Below are positions 46,066 through 56,954 of a stretch of DNA of 64,000 nucleotides, one piece after another. How positions within the stretch are numbered: the first letter of the stretch is position 1; each line of letters starts with the position of its first letter. The position numbers and the translations under genes are program-made. Location: contig NZ_CP116887.1 of NCBI RefSeq assembly GCF_028421645.1, positions 286,001 to 350,000 of the forward strand. The letters run 5' to 3'. Source of the stretch: Aneurinibacillus sp. Ricciae_BoGa-3. Lineage in GTDB: Bacteria; Bacillota; Bacilli; Aneurinibacillales; Aneurinibacillaceae. The notes below the pieces were generated by a model. It searched no databases and was not told where the DNA came from. It saw only the letters and a list, made by a program, of their open reading frames with translations.

Positions 46066-46464
46066 ATGGTGATGACAGATCCAATTGCAGATATGCTTAC
46101 ACGCATTCGCAACGCTAACACGGTTCGTCACGAGAAGTTAGAAGTTCCGGCTTCTACAATTAAGCGTGACATCGCAAATCTTCTGAAAGAAGAAGGCTTT
46201 GTCCGTGACGTTGAGTATGTTGAGGATAATAAACAAGGTATTCTCCGTATTTTCCTTAAATACGGTATGGATAACGAACGAGTAATCAACGGATTAAAAC
46301 GCATTAGCAAACCTGGTTTGCGCGTATATGCGAAGAAAGATGAGGTTCCTAGAGTTCTGGGCGGATTAGGAATTGCAATCATCTCTACTTCTAATGGCGT
46401 TCTGAGCGACAAGCAAGCACGCCAACAGCAAGTAGGCGGCGAAGTTTTAGCTTACGTTTGGTAA
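46066..46464 (+). CDS. rpsH: 30S ribosomal protein S8
   Basis: A 132-residue protein starting [18 protein letters not shown]. The C-terminal [18 protein letters not shown] is the S8 signature. In E. coli S8 represses the spc operon; no matching mimic was identified here. AAGGAGG lies 9 bases before ATG 46066. Confidence 0.98.
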   Translation: MVMTDPIADMLTRIRNANTVRHEKLEVPASTIKRDIANLLKEEGFVRDVEYVEDNKQGILRIFLKYGMDNERVINGLKRISKPGLRVYAKKDEVPRVLGGLGIAIISTSNGVLSDKQARQQQVGGEVLAYVW

Positions 46465-46494
46465 TCAATTTAAAAAGGGACGGAGGTGCAAAAA

Positions 46495-47034
46495 ATGTCT
46501 CGTATCGGTAAAAAACCAATTGCTATTCCAGCAGGAGTAGAAGTAAAACTGGATGGCACTGTTATTTCGGTTAAAGGACCTAAAGGATCGTTAACCCGCA
46601 CGCTTCACAACGAAGTACACGTAGCGGTAGAAGACAACGAAGTCGTTGTTTCCCGTCCTTCTGATAGTAAATTACACCGCGCTCTGCATGGTACAACTCG
46701 CAGCGTAATTGCGAACATGGTAGAAGGCGTAACAAACGGTTTCTCGAAAACACTCGAACTTGTAGGTGTAGGTTACCGTGCAGCTAAAGCAGGAAGCAAC
46801 CTTACTTTAAATGTAGGTTACTCTCACCCTGTTGAAATCACTCCGGAAGATGGCATTGAGTTTGAAGTTCCGGCTCAAACACAAATCGTTGTCAGAGGTA
46901 TCGACAAAGAGCGCGTAGGCCAAATTGCTTCTGAAATTCGTGCAGTGCGCAGCCCTGAGCCATACAAAGGCAAAGGTATTCGCTACCAAGGCGAACATGT
47001 ACGTCGTAAAGAAGGTAAAACTGGTAAGAAGTAA
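46495..47034 (+). CDS. rplF: 50S ribosomal protein L6
   Basis: A 179-residue protein starting [17 protein letters not shown]. The C-terminal copy of its duplicated domain carries [14 protein letters not shown], the L6 signature. It sits near the sarcin-ricin loop. ATG 46495 follows GGAGGTG; the frame extends 9 bases upstream, over that site. Confidence 0.98.
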   Translation: MSRIGKKPIAIPAGVEVKLDGTVISVKGPKGSLTRTLHNEVHVAVEDNEVVVSRPSDSKLHRALHGTTRSVIANMVEGVTNGFSKTLELVGVGYRAAKAGSNLTLNVGYSHPVEITPEDGIEFEVPAQTQIVVRGIDKERVGQIASEIRAVRSPEPYKGKGIRYQGEHVRRKEGKTGKK

Positions 47035-47069
47035 TCGCGTAAAGGTGTAACGAAAGGAGTGAATTAGAC

Positions 47070-47438
47070 GTGATCTCTAAACAGGATAAAAACAAATCAA
47101 GGAAGAAAAGACATTTAAGAGTGCGAAAGAAAATTAACGGTACGGCTCAAGCGCCACGTTTAAATGTATACCGTTCTTCAAAACACATCTATGCTCAACT
47201 GGTTGATGATGTGGCAGGCGTGACCATCGCTTCTGCTTCCACTGTTGATCCAGAGCTTAAAGAACAGGTAAAACATGGCGGAAACCAGGATGCCGCTGCT
47301 AAAGTTGGTACCCTGATTGCTAAACGCAGCCTTGAAAAAGGCATTACTGAAGTTGTATTTGACCGTGGAGGCTACCTCTATCACGGACGTGTTAAAACAC
47401 TCGCAGACGCAGCTCGTGAAGCTGGCCTGCAATTCTAA
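47070..47438 (+). CDS. rplR: 50S ribosomal protein L18
   Basis: A 122-residue protein with GTG start. [18 protein letters not shown] and [20 protein letters not shown] are L18 signatures. It binds 5S rRNA together with L5. AAAGGAG precedes the start. Length is normal. Confidence 0.97.
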   Translation: MISKQDKNKSRKKRHLRVRKKINGTAQAPRLNVYRSSKHIYAQLVDDVAGVTIASASTVDPELKEQVKHGGNQDAAAKVGTLIAKRSLEKGITEVVFDRGGYLYHGRVKTLADAAREAGLQF

Positions 47439-47479
47439 TAAAATTAAGAACGTAAATCCTTATACAAGGAGGGAATCCA

Positions 47480-47977
47480 ATGCGTATCGACGCTAGCAAC
47501 CTCGAGCTCGAAGAGAAAGTCGTTGCCATCAACCGTGTTGCTAAAGTTGTTAAAGGTGGACGCCGTTTCGCTTTCAGCGCGTTAGTAGTAGTAGGCGACC
47601 GCAATGGCCATGTAGGCTCTGGAATGGGTAAAGCCCAAGAGGTTCCGGATGCAATCCGCAAGGCTATTGAGGATGCCAAGAAAAATCTAATTAAAGTTCC
47701 CCTTGTAGGAACTACTCTTCCTCATCAGGTGAACGGACGCTTTGGCGCAGGTAAAGTCTTCATGAAGCCTGCTTCTGCTGGTACAGGTGTTATTGCCGGC
47801 GGCCCTGTACGTGCTGTTCTTGAACTTGCAGGTGTAGGTGACGTATTAAGCAAGTCTTTAGGCTCTAACAACCCTATCAACATGGTTAATGCTACATTAG
47901 AAGGTCTCGGCCGTCTCAAGACTGCTGAACAAGTTGCGAAACTGCGTGGTAAAACTGCAGAAGAGCTGTTAGGTTAG
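47480..47977 (+). CDS. rpsE: 30S ribosomal protein S5
   Basis: A 165-residue protein. The N-terminal double-stranded-RNA-binding-like domain has [20 protein letters not shown]; the C-terminal part has [18 protein letters not shown]5 acts in decoding accuracy and the mRNA entry tunnel. AAGGAGGG precedes ATG 47480. Confidence 0.98.
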   Translation: MRIDASNLELEEKVVAINRVAKVVKGGRRFAFSALVVVGDRNGHVGSGMGKAQEVPDAIRKAIEDAKKNLIKVPLVGTTLPHQVNGRFGAGKVFMKPASAGTGVIAGGPVRAVLELAGVGDVLSKSLGSNNPINMVNATLEGLGRLKTAEQVAKLRGKTAEELLG

Positions 47978-47990
47978 GAGGGAATGAATC

Positions 47991-48176
47991 GTGGCTAAAC
48001 TACAAATCACCCTCAAGAAGAGCTTGATTGGTCGTACGGAAGTACAAAAAGCTACTATTAAGGCCCTGGGCCTCCGTAAAATTCACCAATCTGTTGAACA
48101 ACAGGACAATGCTGCTATTCGCGGCATGGTGAACAAAGTAGCTCATATGGTAGAAGTTAAAGAGATCGCTGAGTAA
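47991..48176 (+). CDS. rpmD: 50S ribosomal protein L30
   Basis: A 61-residue protein with GTG start, behind [26 protein letters not shown] is the L30 signature. It lies 13 bases after rpsE. L30 is absent from many bacterial groups but normal in Bacilli. Confidence 0.97.
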   Translation: MAKLQITLKKSLIGRTEVQKATIKALGLRKIHQSVEQQDNAAIRGMVNKVAHMVEVKEIAE

Positions 48177-48208
48177 TAGATAATTCGCTACAAAGAGGAG
48201 GTGCAACG

Positions 48209-48649
48209 ATGAAATTACACGAAATTCAACCAGCCGAAGGCTCACGTCACACCCGCAAACGCGTAGGACGCGGCATTGGTTCCGGCAACGGCAAAACTGC
48301 CGGTCGCGGCCATAAAGGACAAAATGCCCGTTCAGGCGGCGGTGTACGTCCTGGCTTTGAAGGTGGTCAAAACCCGCTGTATCGTCGTTTGCCAAAACGC
48401 GGCTTTACAAATCCTACTCGCAAGGAATATGCGATTGTAGGCCTTGATCGCCTAAACGAATTCGAAGCTGATACAGTTGTAACACCTGAATTGCTTCTTG
48501 CAACTGGCGTTATTAAAAATGTACGCGATGGCGTAAAGATCTTAGGAAATGGAGAAGTAAACGTTAAGTTAACGGTTCAAGCCCAGAAGTTTTCTCAATC
48601 AGCTGTTGAGAAAATCGAAGCTGCAGGCGGAAAAACCGAGGTGATTTGA
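48209..48649 (+). CDS. rplO: 50S ribosomal protein L15
   Basis: A 146-residue protein with the glycine/arginine-rich L15 opening ([20 protein letters not shown]) and a globular C-terminal half. It joins late in 50S assembly. Its TGA overlaps the secY ATG (TGATG), so secY translation is coupled to it. Confidence 0.98.
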   Translation: MKLHEIQPAEGSRHTRKRVGRGIGSGNGKTAGRGHKGQNARSGGGVRPGFEGGQNPLYRRLPKRGFTNPTRKEYAIVGLDRLNEFEADTVVTPELLLATGVIKNVRDGVKILGNGEVNVKLTVQAQKFSQSAVEKIEAAGGKTEVI

Positions 48650-49938
48650 TGTTTAGCTCCATCGCCAATGTTTTTAAGATTGCCGACTTGCGTCGAAAGG
48701 TTATTTTTACCCTTTTGATGCTTGTCGTCTTTCGAATTGGAAGTTTCATACCAGTACCGGGTATTAACGTATCCGTACTGCAGAATCTTTCCAAGTCCAA
48801 TAATTTGTTCGGGTTTATCAATACATTTTCGGGCGGTGCTTTGCAGCACTTCTCTATTCTGTCTATGGGGATTATGCCTTACATCACCGCCTCGATTATT
48901 ATGCAGCTCTTATCCATGGATGTTGTTCCGAAATTCACCCAGTGGGCTAAAGAGGGCGATATCGGCCGCCGGAAAATTGCCCAGTATACTCGTTACGGAA
49001 CGATTATACTTGGCTTGATTCAGGCAGTAGGTTTGTCAATAGGATTTAACCGGACCCTCAATGGTTTGGTTATTAATCCAAGTTTTACGACCTATGCGAT
49101 GATTGCTATCGTTCTGACCGCAGGAACGGCTTTCCTGATGTGGCTTGGTGAGCAGATTACCGAGAAGGGCGTCGGGAACGGAATTTCAATTATTATCTTT
49201 GCGGGTATCGTAGCTGCAATCCCGAATGGAGTCCGAAACATTTACGCAACAGAGTTTACAGGCCAATCAGATGTGTTTATGGGCATTGTAAAAATGCTCG
49301 GCCTTCTCATTGCCGTGATTCTCATCGTAATTGCCGTCATTTATGTCCAGCAGGGCATTCGTAAAGTGCCGGTTCAATACGCTAAAAGGGTAGTCGGCAG
49401 AAAAATGTATGGTGGCCAATCCACGCATATTCCTTTGAAAGTGAATACGGCTGGAGTAATTCCCGTCATCTTTGCCATGTCCTTGATTGTATTCCCGCCT
49501 ACTATCGCTCAGTTCTGGAGCACCAATCCGGTTGCAATTTGGATTCAGAAAATCTTTGATTACCGATCGCCGACTGGGATGGTATTGTATGTCATACTGA
49601 TTATCGCATTCTCGTACTTCTATACATTCGTACAGATGAATCCGGAGCAGATGTCAGACAATATGAAAAAGAACGGTGGATACATTCCTGGTATACGTCC
49701 GGGCAAAGAAACAGCTCAGTATATTATCAGAACCTTAAATCGGATTACTTTAGCAGGTTCAATTTTCTTGGCCGCTGTATCTGTACTTCCAATGATTTTT
49801 ACAGCTGCAGGTCAGCTTCCACAATCGATTCAAATCGGCGGCACCTCGCTGCTCATTGTTATCGGTGTTGCGTTGGATACCATGAAGCAAATTGAAAGCC
49901 AGTTAGTAAAACGACATTACAAAGGTTTTATTAAGTAA
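48649..49938 (+). CDS. secY: Preprotein translocase subunit SecY
   Basis: A 429-residue inner-membrane protein with ten predicted membrane helices, the pore of the Sec translocon. Signatures include GSFIPVPGINVS at the start, NGISIIIFAGIVA in helix 4, and the cytoplasmic loop IPGIRPGKETAQYI. It partners SecE, SecG and SecA. ATG 48649 overlaps the rplO stop and follows GAGGTGATTTG; TTG 48646 is less likely. adk follows after 40 bases. Confidence 0.98.
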   Translation: MFSSIANVFKIADLRRKVIFTLLMLVVFRIGSFIPVPGINVSVLQNLSKSNNLFGFINTFSGGALQHFSILSMGIMPYITASIIMQLLSMDVVPKFTQWAKEGDIGRRKIAQYTRYGTIILGLIQAVGLSIGFNRTLNGLVINPSFTTYAMIAIVLTAGTAFLMWLGEQITEKGVGNGISIIIFAGIVAAIPNGVRNIYATEFTGQSDVFMGIVKMLGLLIAVILIVIAVIYVQQGIRKVPVQYAKRVVGRKMYGGQSTHIPLKVNTAGVIPVIFAMSLIVFPPTIAQFWSTNPVAIWIQKIFDYRSPTGMVLYVILIIAFSYFYTFVQMNPEQMSDNMKKNGGYIPGIRPGKETAQYIIRTLNRITLAGSIFLAAVSVLPMIFTAAGQLPQSIQIGGTSLLIVIGVALDTMKQIESQLVKRHYKGFIK

Positions 49939-49957
49939 TACTCAGCTGTTCATTTGA

Positions 49958-50628
<671 letters not shown>

Positions 50629-50629
<1 letters not shown>

Positions 50630-51375
50630 TGATCATTTGCAAATCCAAAGCTGAGATTGACATCATGCGAGAGGCCGGGCGAATTGTTGCTTTGACCCAT
50701 AAGGAGCTTAAAAAAGCGCTCCGTGCAGGTGTTACTACAAAAGAATTGGATGGGATCGCAGATCGCTTCATACGAAAGCATGGAGCTAAACCTTCTTTCA
50801 AAGGTTACGGAGGCTTTACAGGTAGTATTTGTACCTCAGTCAACGAAGAACTCGTTCACGGCATTCCAGGTAACCGCAAATTAAAAGACGGAGATATTAT
50901 CAGCCTCGATATTGGGGCTGAGGTAGATGGGTATCACGGAGATTCAGCCTGGACCTATGGCATCGGGAAGATTGCACCGGACAATCAGCGGCTGCTGAAT
51001 GTCACGGAACAATCTCTTTACGAGGGGCTCAGGATGGCGGAACCGGATGCACGGCTTACCGATATCTCACATGCTATTCAGGTTCATGTCGAAAATGCGG
51101 GGTTTTCTATTGTTAGAGAGTATGTGGGGCATGGAATTGGTCGAAACTTACATGAGGACCCACAAATTCCAAACTTTGGACCTCCAGGCCGTGGGCCGCG
51201 GCTAAAACCGGGAATGGTTTTTGCGATTGAACCGATGGTGAATGCGGGAAGCCGCCACGTCAGAACACTGGAAGACCGTTGGACGGTTGTAACAGTAGAC
51301 GGTTCGATGTGCGCTCACTTTGAACATACGATTGTTGTTACTGAGAACGGCTACGATATACTCACCAAAGTGTAG
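50629..51375 (+). CDS. map: Methionine aminopeptidase, type I
   Basis: A 248-residue metallo-aminopeptidase that removes the initiator methionine. The five metal ligands are visible: two Asp in [17 protein letters not shown], His in [11 protein letters not shown], Glu in FAIEPMV and Glu in FEHTIVV. The start overlaps the adk stop (TAATG), so the two are coupled. No C-terminal or zinc-finger extension is present. Confidence 0.98.
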
Positions 51376-51487
51376 CACCGGCTCTTTTCATTTGATAGGG
51401 CTTTGTGTTATGATAGCGGGTGGGACTCACGTTCGACCAGCTATTTTTAAAAAAAGCTGAAGTGCTGGAGAAAGGAGAATAACCTTC

Positions 51488-51706
51488 ATGGCTAAAGAAG
51501 ATGTAATCGAAGTTGAAGGTACCGTTATTGAACCTCTACCGAACGCGATGTTCCGTGTAGAGCTGGAGAACGGGCATAAAGTACTCGCACATGTTTCTGG
51601 AAAGATTCGTATGCACTTTATTCGAATTCTGCCAGGGGACAAAGTAACTGTCGAATTATCGCCTTACGATTTGACCCGCGGGCGAATCACATATCGCTAT
51701 AAATAG
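51488..51706 (+). CDS. infA: Translation initiation factor IF-1
   Basis: A 72-residue OB-fold protein, [20 protein letters not shown] to [12 protein letters not shown], the invariant IF-1 pattern. It occupies the 30S A site during initiation. AAAGGAG is upstream. The KOW-type RNA-binding gene that often sits between map and infA in Bacillus is absent; only a short non-coding gap with an A/T hairpin is present. Confidence 0.98.
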   Translation: MAKEDVIEVEGTVIEPLPNAMFRVELENGHKVLAHVSGKIRMHFIRILPGDKVTVELSPYDLTRGRITYRYK

Positions 51707-51792
51707 AGTTAGAAAACAAGAAGTTAGAGGTGCAGCGAACCTCCAACCTCTAATATTTTCTATTCTCTAGAAGATGACAGGAGGTTATCCAA

Positions 51793-51906
51793 ATGAAAGT
51801 AAGACCATCTGTGAAGGCTATTTGCGAGAAATGTAAAATCATTCGCCGCAAAGGCAAGATCATGGTAATCTGTGAAAACCCGAAACATAAACAAAGACAA
51901 GGCTAA
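51793..51906 (+). CDS. rpmJ: 50S ribosomal protein L36, zinc-binding type
   Basis: A 37-residue protein, [20 protein letters not shown] followed by a Cys and a His ([13 protein letters not shown]). Three Cys and one His make the C+ zinc site. The gene is in its usual place between infA and rpsM, behind GGAGG. The last residues are normal (L36 ends KQRQG). Confidence 0.97.
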   Translation: MKVRPSVKAICEKCKIIRRKGKIMVICENPKHKQRQG

Positions 51907-51928
51907 TTTATAAGGAGGTGCACGAAAT

Positions 51929-52297
51929 ATGGCACGTATTGCGGGAGTCGACTTACCTCGTGATAAACGCGTAGTTGTCGCGTTAACGTATATTTTTGGC
52001 ATTGGACGTTCCACTGCTAATAAAATTCTGAGTGAGACTGGTATCGATGAGAATACTCGTGTTCGCGATCTGACCGAAGATGAAGCAGCTAAGCTTCGCG
52101 AGTACATCGACAAAACTATCAAGGTTGAAGGGGATCTTCGCCGTGAAGTATCTCTTAACATTAAACGCCTGATTGAAATCGGCTCTTTCCGTGGCGTTCG
52201 TCACCGTCGTGGGCTTCCGGTTCGCGGACAGCGCACAAAAACAAATGCTCGTACACGCAAAGGTCCACGTCGTACCGTTGCTAATAAGAAGAAGTAA
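51929..52297 (+). CDS. rpsM: 30S ribosomal protein S13
   Basis: A 122-residue protein starting [20 protein letters not shown] and ending in a basic tail with [16 protein letters not shown]13 sits in the 30S head, touching the P-site tRNA and forming bridges to the 50S subunit. AAGGAGGTG is upstream. Length is normal. Confidence 0.98.
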   Translation: MARIAGVDLPRDKRVVVALTYIFGIGRSTANKILSETGIDENTRVRDLTEDEAAKLREYIDKTIKVEGDLRREVSLNIKRLIEIGSFRGVRHRRGLPVRGQRTKTNARTRKGPRRTVANKKK

Positions 52298-52312
52298 AGG
52301 GGGTAAATGAAG

Positions 52313-52711
52313 TTGGCGAAAAGAAAAGTAGCTGCGACTCGTACTCGTCGCCGTGACCGTAAAAACGTTGAAACTGGTATCGCGCATATTCGCTCTACGT
52401 TTAATAACACCATCGTTACTATAACGGATCCCCATGGAAATACAATTTCTTGGGCAAGTGCTGGTGGGCTTGGATTTAGAGGTTCTCGTAAGAGCACTCC
52501 GTTTGCTGCTCAAATGGCTGCTGAACAAGCTGCTAAAGCATCAATGGAACATGGTATGAAATCTGTTGAAGTTCTGGTTAAAGGACCAGGATCCGGCCGT
52601 GAAGCCGCTATCCGTTCTCTCCAGGCCACTGGATTAGAAGTTAACATGATCAAAGATGTAACTCCTATTCCTCACAATGGATGCCGTCCTCCAAAACGTC
52701 GTCGTGTATAA
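52313..52711 (+). CDS. rpsK: 30S ribosomal protein S11
   Basis: A 132-residue protein. [20 protein letters not shown] and [14 protein letters not shown] are S11 signatures. The start is probably TTG 52313, nine bases after AAAGGGGG; the ATG at 52307 is only three bases from that site. S11 lies in the platform near the mRNA exit. A 245-base structured gap separates it from rpoA. Confidence 0.97.
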   Translation: MAKRKVAATRTRRRDRKNVETGIAHIRSTFNNTIVTITDPHGNTISWASAGGLGFRGSRKSTPFAAQMAAEQAAKASMEHGMKSVEVLVKGPGSGREAAIRSLQATGLEVNMIKDVTPIPHNGCRPPKRRRV

Positions 52712-52959
52712 TTTAGTGTAAATTTGCATAAACTAGCAGTTTAAGAAGTTATACACATGGCAATACTAAGGTACTGACACGCTTTACGTGCGGTCATTAA
52801 GGGAACAGATAGATGCAGCTTTCGGGTTGAAGGTTGCTAGACGGGACCCCGGGGCTTACGTATGCCTTAAGTATCAGTGGTAACCGCCTATGGGGAATTC
52901 CGGTCGTGGACCCTATGACCCGTCCGGAATTTTCGACGTTTTGAAGGAGGGTTTGATTG
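52712..52959 (+). promoter_or_regulatory. Structured leader between rpsK and rpoA
   Basis: About 245 non-coding bases, far longer than other gaps in the cluster. It shows AAACT/AGTTT and AATTCCGG (52896-52903)/CCGGAATT (52924-52931) hairpins, a GGGACCCCGGGG stretch, and a long-range ACTGA/TCAGT pairing. The second hairpin is followed by TTTTCGACG and could be an attenuator just before the rpoA ribosome binding site. No known family was matched. Confidence 0.45.
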
Positions 52960-53904
52960 ATGATCGAAATAGAAAAGCCAAAGATCGAAGTGGTAGAAGT
53001 TAACGAAGACTCTACTTATGGTAAATTTGTGGTTGAACCTCTGGAAAGAGGATACGGTACGACTCTGGGCAACTCCTTGCGTCGAATCCTCCTCTCTTCA
53101 CTTCCGGGTGCAGCTGTTACCAGCGTCCAAATCGATGGTGTTCTTCATGAGTTCTCCACGGTCGAAGGCGTTGTAGAAGATACTACCCAGATCATCTTAA
53201 ATTTAAAAACTCTTTCTCTCAAAATCCATTCGGACGAAGAGAAAGTGCTTGAAATCGATGCAGAGGGTGGCGGACCTGTTACAGCTGCTGACATCCGTGC
53301 GGATAGCGATGTGGAGATTCTTAATCCGGAGTTACACATTGCTACGTTAGAGGACGATGCACGCCTTCACATCCGCATGTCTGCGAATCGAGGAAGAGGC
53401 TATGTTTCAGCTGATGCGAACAAGACGGGTGATTTGCCTATCGGCGTTATCCCGATTGATTCGATTTACACACCGATTAGCCGTGTAAACTATCAGGTAG
53501 AGAATACGCGTGTGGGACAGGTTACAAACTATGACAAGCTGACGCTGGAAGTTTGGACGGATGGAAGCATTCGCCCTGAGGAAGCGGTAAGCCTTGGCGC
53601 CAAAATTATGACCGAACATCTTAATTTATTTGTTGGTCTTACCGATGAAGCCAAGGAAGCAGAAATCATGGTGGAGAAGGAAGAAGATAAGAAAGAAAAA
53701 GTGCTTGAGATGACCATCGAAGAACTTGATCTTTCCGTTCGTTCTTACAACTGCCTGAAGCGTGCCGGTATCAATACGGTGCAGGAACTCACGCAAAAAA
53801 CAGAAGAAGATATGATGAAGGTGCGCAATCTTGGCCGCAAGTCTCTTGAAGAAGTTCAGGAGAAGCTGGAAGAACTTGGCCTTGGTCTGCGTAAAGACGA
53901 TTAG
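52960..53904 (+). CDS. rpoA: DNA-directed RNA polymerase subunit alpha
   Basis: A 314-residue protein. The N-terminal assembly domain (about 1-230) has [20 protein letters not shown]; the C-terminal domain (about 245-314) has [16 protein letters not shown] and [11 protein letters not shown], which bind UP elements and activators. ATG 52960 follows AAGGAGGG; a TTG at 52957 is in frame but less likely. Length is normal for Bacillales. Confidence 0.98.
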   Translation: MIEIEKPKIEVVEVNEDSTYGKFVVEPLERGYGTTLGNSLRRILLSSLPGAAVTSVQIDGVLHEFSTVEGVVEDTTQIILNLKTLSLKIHSDEEKVLEIDAEGGGPVTAADIRADSDVEILNPELHIATLEDDARLHIRMSANRGRGYVSADANKTGDLPIGVIPIDSIYTPISRVNYQVENTRVGQVTNYDKLTLEVWTDGSIRPEEAVSLGAKIMTEHLNLFVGLTDEAKEAEIMVEKEEDKKEKVLEMTIEELDLSVRSYNCLKRAGINTVQELTQKTEEDMMKVRNLGRKSLEEVQEKLEELGLGLRKDD

Positions 53905-53950
53905 TATACAGAAACGTTACAACTTAAGGGTCTAAAGGAGGGAAATTCAA

Positions 53951-54313
53951 ATGGCACAATCTAAATTAGGCCGTAATACAAGTGCTCGTAAGGCGCTGTT
54001 CCGCGATCTGGTTACAGACCTTATTATCAATGAGCGCATTGAAACGACTGAATCTAAAGCAAAAGAACTTCGTTCAATTGCTGAAAAGATGATTACTTTG
54101 GCTAAACGCGGTGACCTGCACGCTCGTCGTCAAGTAGCCGCTTTTGTGCGTAAAGAAGTAGCTGATAAGGAAACGAATCAGGATGCAATTCAAAAATTAT
54201 TTGATACGCTTGCACCTCGCTTCTCTGAGCGTCAAGGCGGATACACGCGCATCTTGAAAATTGGGCCTCGTCGCGGCGACGGCGCTCCAATGGTATACAT
54301 TGAGTTAGTTTAA
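53951..54313 (+). CDS. rplQ: 50S ribosomal protein L17
   Basis: A 120-residue protein, the last gene of the alpha operon. It starts [19 protein letters not shown] and ends [19 protein letters not shown], both L17 signatures. AAAGGAGGG is upstream. A strong terminator follows at 54333. Confidence 0.98.
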   Translation: MAQSKLGRNTSARKALFRDLVTDLIINERIETTESKAKELRSIAEKMITLAKRGDLHARRQVAAFVRKEVADKETNQDAIQKLFDTLAPRFSERQGGYTRILKIGPRRGDGAPMVYIELV

Positions 54314-54332
54314 TTGCATGCATTGACGCAAG

Positions 54333-54359
54333 AAAGGGTGAGGGAATCACCCTTTTTTT
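54333..54359 (+). terminator. Terminator of the ribosomal cluster
   Basis: AAAGGGTG/CACCCTTT stem with a 7-base loop, followed by a run of Ts. It ends the alpha operon before the ECF transporter genes. Confidence 0.8.
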
Positions 54360-54395
54360 GTGTATAAAAAGGTTTGTGAGATAGGTTGTGATCGT

Positions 54396-55250
54396 ATGAG
54401 CGGTGCAAAAAGTATAGTAAGCATGAATAATGCCGCATTCGGCTATGACCCTGCCCATCCGGAGAACCTGGCTGTAAAGGGAGTTTCGCTTCACGTTGAA
54501 CGAGGGGAATTTCTTTCAATAATCGGCCATAACGGCTCAGGGAAATCTACACTTGCTAAAATGCTGAATGGCCTGCTGCTGCCTGTTTCCGGAACTGTAG
54601 AAGTAAATGGCTATCAGACAACGGATGAATCACACATCTGGAATATACGTGAAAAAGTTGGCATGGTTTTTCAAAATCCCGACAATCAGTTTGTTGCGCC
54701 AACAGTCGAAGATGATATTGCGTTTGGCCTGGAGAATAGGGGTGTTCCACAGGATGAAATGGAAGGGCGTATCCTGGATGCTTTGGAAAAAGTAGATATG
54801 ACGGATTTTCGTTTTCATGAACCGAACAAGCTGTCTGGCGGCCAGAAGCAGCGCGTGGCTATCGCCGGCATGTTGGCCATTGAACCGGACATTCTTGTGT
54901 TGGATGAAGCCACCGCCATGCTCGATCCACGCGGCCGCGCTGAGGTGTTGGAGGTAGTCAGGAAAATGAACCAGATCCTTGGTATGACGGTCATACAGAT
55001 CACACACTACTTAGAAGAGACGTTAAACAGCGATCGTATTGTCGTAATGGATCAGGGGCAGATTGTGGGAGAGGGAACGCCAGAGGTCCTCTATCAGCAG
55101 GTTGATTGGCTTCGTAAGCTTGGCCTTGATGTTCCTTTTGCATGCGATCTGAAGTTTCGCCTGGGGGCAATCGGAATTCGACTGCCAGGCTATGAGACTA
55201 CTTCAGAAGGGGTGCTGCAAGCGATATGGACATCCAGCTTAATCAAGTAG
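54396..55250 (+). CDS. ecfA1: Energy-coupling factor transporter ATPase EcfA1
   Basis: A 284-residue ABC ATPase. Walker A is GHNGSGKST, the signature is LSGGQ and Walker B is ILVLDEATA. With EcfA2 and EcfT it drives ECF vitamin and metal transporters that use various S components. ATG 54396 is chosen because earlier codons lack a binding site. Its 3' end overlaps ecfA2 by 25 bases, so the two are translationally coupled. The terminator upstream suggests a separate promoter. Confidence 0.96.
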   Translation: MSGAKSIVSMNNAAFGYDPAHPENLAVKGVSLHVERGEFLSIIGHNGSGKSTLAKMLNGLLLPVSGTVEVNGYQTTDESHIWNIREKVGMVFQNPDNQFVAPTVEDDIAFGLENRGVPQDEMEGRILDALEKVDMTDFRFHEPNKLSGGQKQRVAIAGMLAIEPDILVLDEATAMLDPRGRAEVLEVVRKMNQILGMTVIQITHYLEETLNSDRIVVMDQGQIVGEGTPEVLYQQVDWLRKLGLDVPFACDLKFRLGAIGIRLPGYETTSEGVLQAIWTSSLIK

Positions 55251-56116
55251 GCTATACATATGGAAAAGGCACTCCGTTTGAACACCGGGCTTTAAAAAAT
55301 GTTTCGCTTCACATTCCTTATGGCAGCTATATTGCCATTATTGGCCATACAGGCTCCGGCAAGTCAACTCTTATTCAGCTGCTTAATGGCCTGCTGCAGC
55401 CGACAGAGGGTACGCTTCAGGTGGGGGATTTTAAGCTGCCTGTCAAAAGGCAGAAAGGACTTCAGCGGCTGCGCCAGCAGGTGGGCCTTGCTTTTCAGTA
55501 TCCAGAGTACCAGCTGTTTGAGGAGTCGGTCGCAAAAGATGTAGCTTTTGGCTTGAAGAACATGAATGTCCCTCAGGAACTTATTTCTGCACGGGTGAGA
55601 GAGGCGCTGGGGCTGGTTGGGCTAGACGTGGCAGAATACGCTGATAAGTCTCCTTTTGCCTTAAGCGGCGGCCAGATGAGGCGTGTTGCGCTGGCGGGGG
55701 TGCTTGTGATGAATCCAAAAATTCTCGTTTTGGATGAACCCACCGCTGGACTTGATCCGTCCGGACATCACGAGATTCTGGAAATGGTCACCAGGATTCA
55801 CCGAGAAGAAAAGCGCACAACGATCCTTGTTACGCATAGTATGGAAGATGCAGCACACTACGCCGACTACCTGTATGTGATGAATGAAGGAACCGTGTGG
55901 ATGGAAGGAACACCGGGGGAAGTATTCAAAGACCCGGTACGAATTCAGCAAGCGGGGCTTGAACTGCCGGAAATCACCCGGTTTATTATGCGGTTTAATG
56001 AAATGCAGGCGGCTGTACGGCCGGATTTGTCCCCTATTCCTCATGATATTTTTGACACGGCCGTGCTGGTGGACGAGCTTTCACGCCGCATGAGGAAAGG
56101 AGGAGAGGGGAGATGA
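55226..56116 (+). CDS. ecfA2: Energy-coupling factor transporter ATPase EcfA2
   Basis: A 296-residue ABC ATPase: Walker A GHTGSGKST, signature LSGGQMRR, Walker B ILVLDEPTAGLD. It pairs with EcfA1 in the ECF module. The start is inside ecfA1 and its stop overlaps ecfT by 4 bases (ATGA), so all three genes are coupled. Length is normal. Confidence 0.96.
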   Translation: MDIQLNQVGYTYGKGTPFEHRALKNVSLHIPYGSYIAIIGHTGSGKSTLIQLLNGLLQPTEGTLQVGDFKLPVKRQKGLQRLRQQVGLAFQYPEYQLFEESVAKDVAFGLKNMNVPQELISARVREALGLVGLDVAEYADKSPFALSGGQMRRVALAGVLVMNPKILVLDEPTAGLDPSGHHEILEMVTRIHREEKRTTILVTHSMEDAAHYADYLYVMNEGTVWMEGTPGEVFKDPVRIQQAGLELPEITRFIMRFNEMQAAVRPDLSPIPHDIFDTAVLVDELSRRMRKGGEGR

Positions 56117-56922
56117 GTTTACTCGGGAATATCCCAATAGGCCAGTATATTGCAGGCCATTCTCCGATACACCGGTTGGACCCCAGGGCTAAGCTTGTAT
56201 TTGCCTTTGTCTTTATTATCCTTATTTTTTTAGCTGGTTCACTGCTCTCTTTCCTAATTGTGACCGCTGTCTGCCTGATTGGGATTCTTCTTTCACGCCT
56301 TTCGATTATGTATGTGTTAAAAGGGCTCAAACCTGCTTTATGGTTTATCGTGCTTACCATTCTGGTTCAGGTTCTGACTAATCAGCAGGGCCCTCTATTA
56401 TTTTCGTGGCGTTTTATCGAGATCCACATGCAGGGTGTGCAAGAAGCCTCTGTTGTTTCTGCGCGTATTATACTCCTAATGGTGATTGCATCGATTCTAA
56501 CGCTGACCACATCACCTATCCAGTTGACGGACGGCCTGGAAAGTCTTTTCTCCCCATTGAATCGCTTTGGTTTCCCCGCACATGAACTGGCATTGATGAT
56601 GTCAATTTCACTGCGGTTTATCCCGACGCTGCTGGAGGAAACAGAAAAGATCGCGAAGGCGCAAATATCGCGTGGCGCCTCTTTTTCAAGCGGTTCTATT
56701 GGCAAGCGAGTGATGGGCATTGTGCCGCTCATTGTTCCTTTGTTTGTGCAGTCTTTCCGCCGGGCAGAGGATTTGGCCCTTGCAATGGAGGCCAGAGGCT
56801 ACCGCGGGGGAGAAGGACGGACCAAATATCGCAAGCTTGTGTGGAAGACCAGCGATACAGGGTTGATCCTGATTCTCATTATCCTGAGCGGCATTCTGAT
56901 GTATCTTCGAATCGCTGTTTAA
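56113..56922 (+). CDS. ecfT: Energy-coupling factor transporter transmembrane protein EcfT
   Basis: A 269-residue membrane protein with about five or six hydrophobic segments. The two coupling-helix motifs (SRGASF and EARGYRGG, both with the conserved Arg-Gly) contact the two ATPases. It forms the scaffold that binds the S component. The S gene is elsewhere, as in other group II systems. It begins inside the ecfA2 stop. Confidence 0.96.
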   Translation: MSLLGNIPIGQYIAGHSPIHRLDPRAKLVFAFVFIILIFLAGSLLSFLIVTAVCLIGILLSRLSIMYVLKGLKPALWFIVLTILVQVLTNQQGPLLFSWRFIEIHMQGVQEASVVSARIILLMVIASILTLTTSPIQLTDGLESLFSPLNRFGFPAHELALMMSISLRFIPTLLEETEKIAKAQISRGASFSSGSIGKRVMGIVPLIVPLFVQSFRRAEDLALAMEARGYRGGEGRTKYRKLVWKTSDTGLILILIILSGILMYLRIAV

Positions 56923-56954
56923 ATAAAGAACAACAAGGAAAGGCTGCAGATCGT

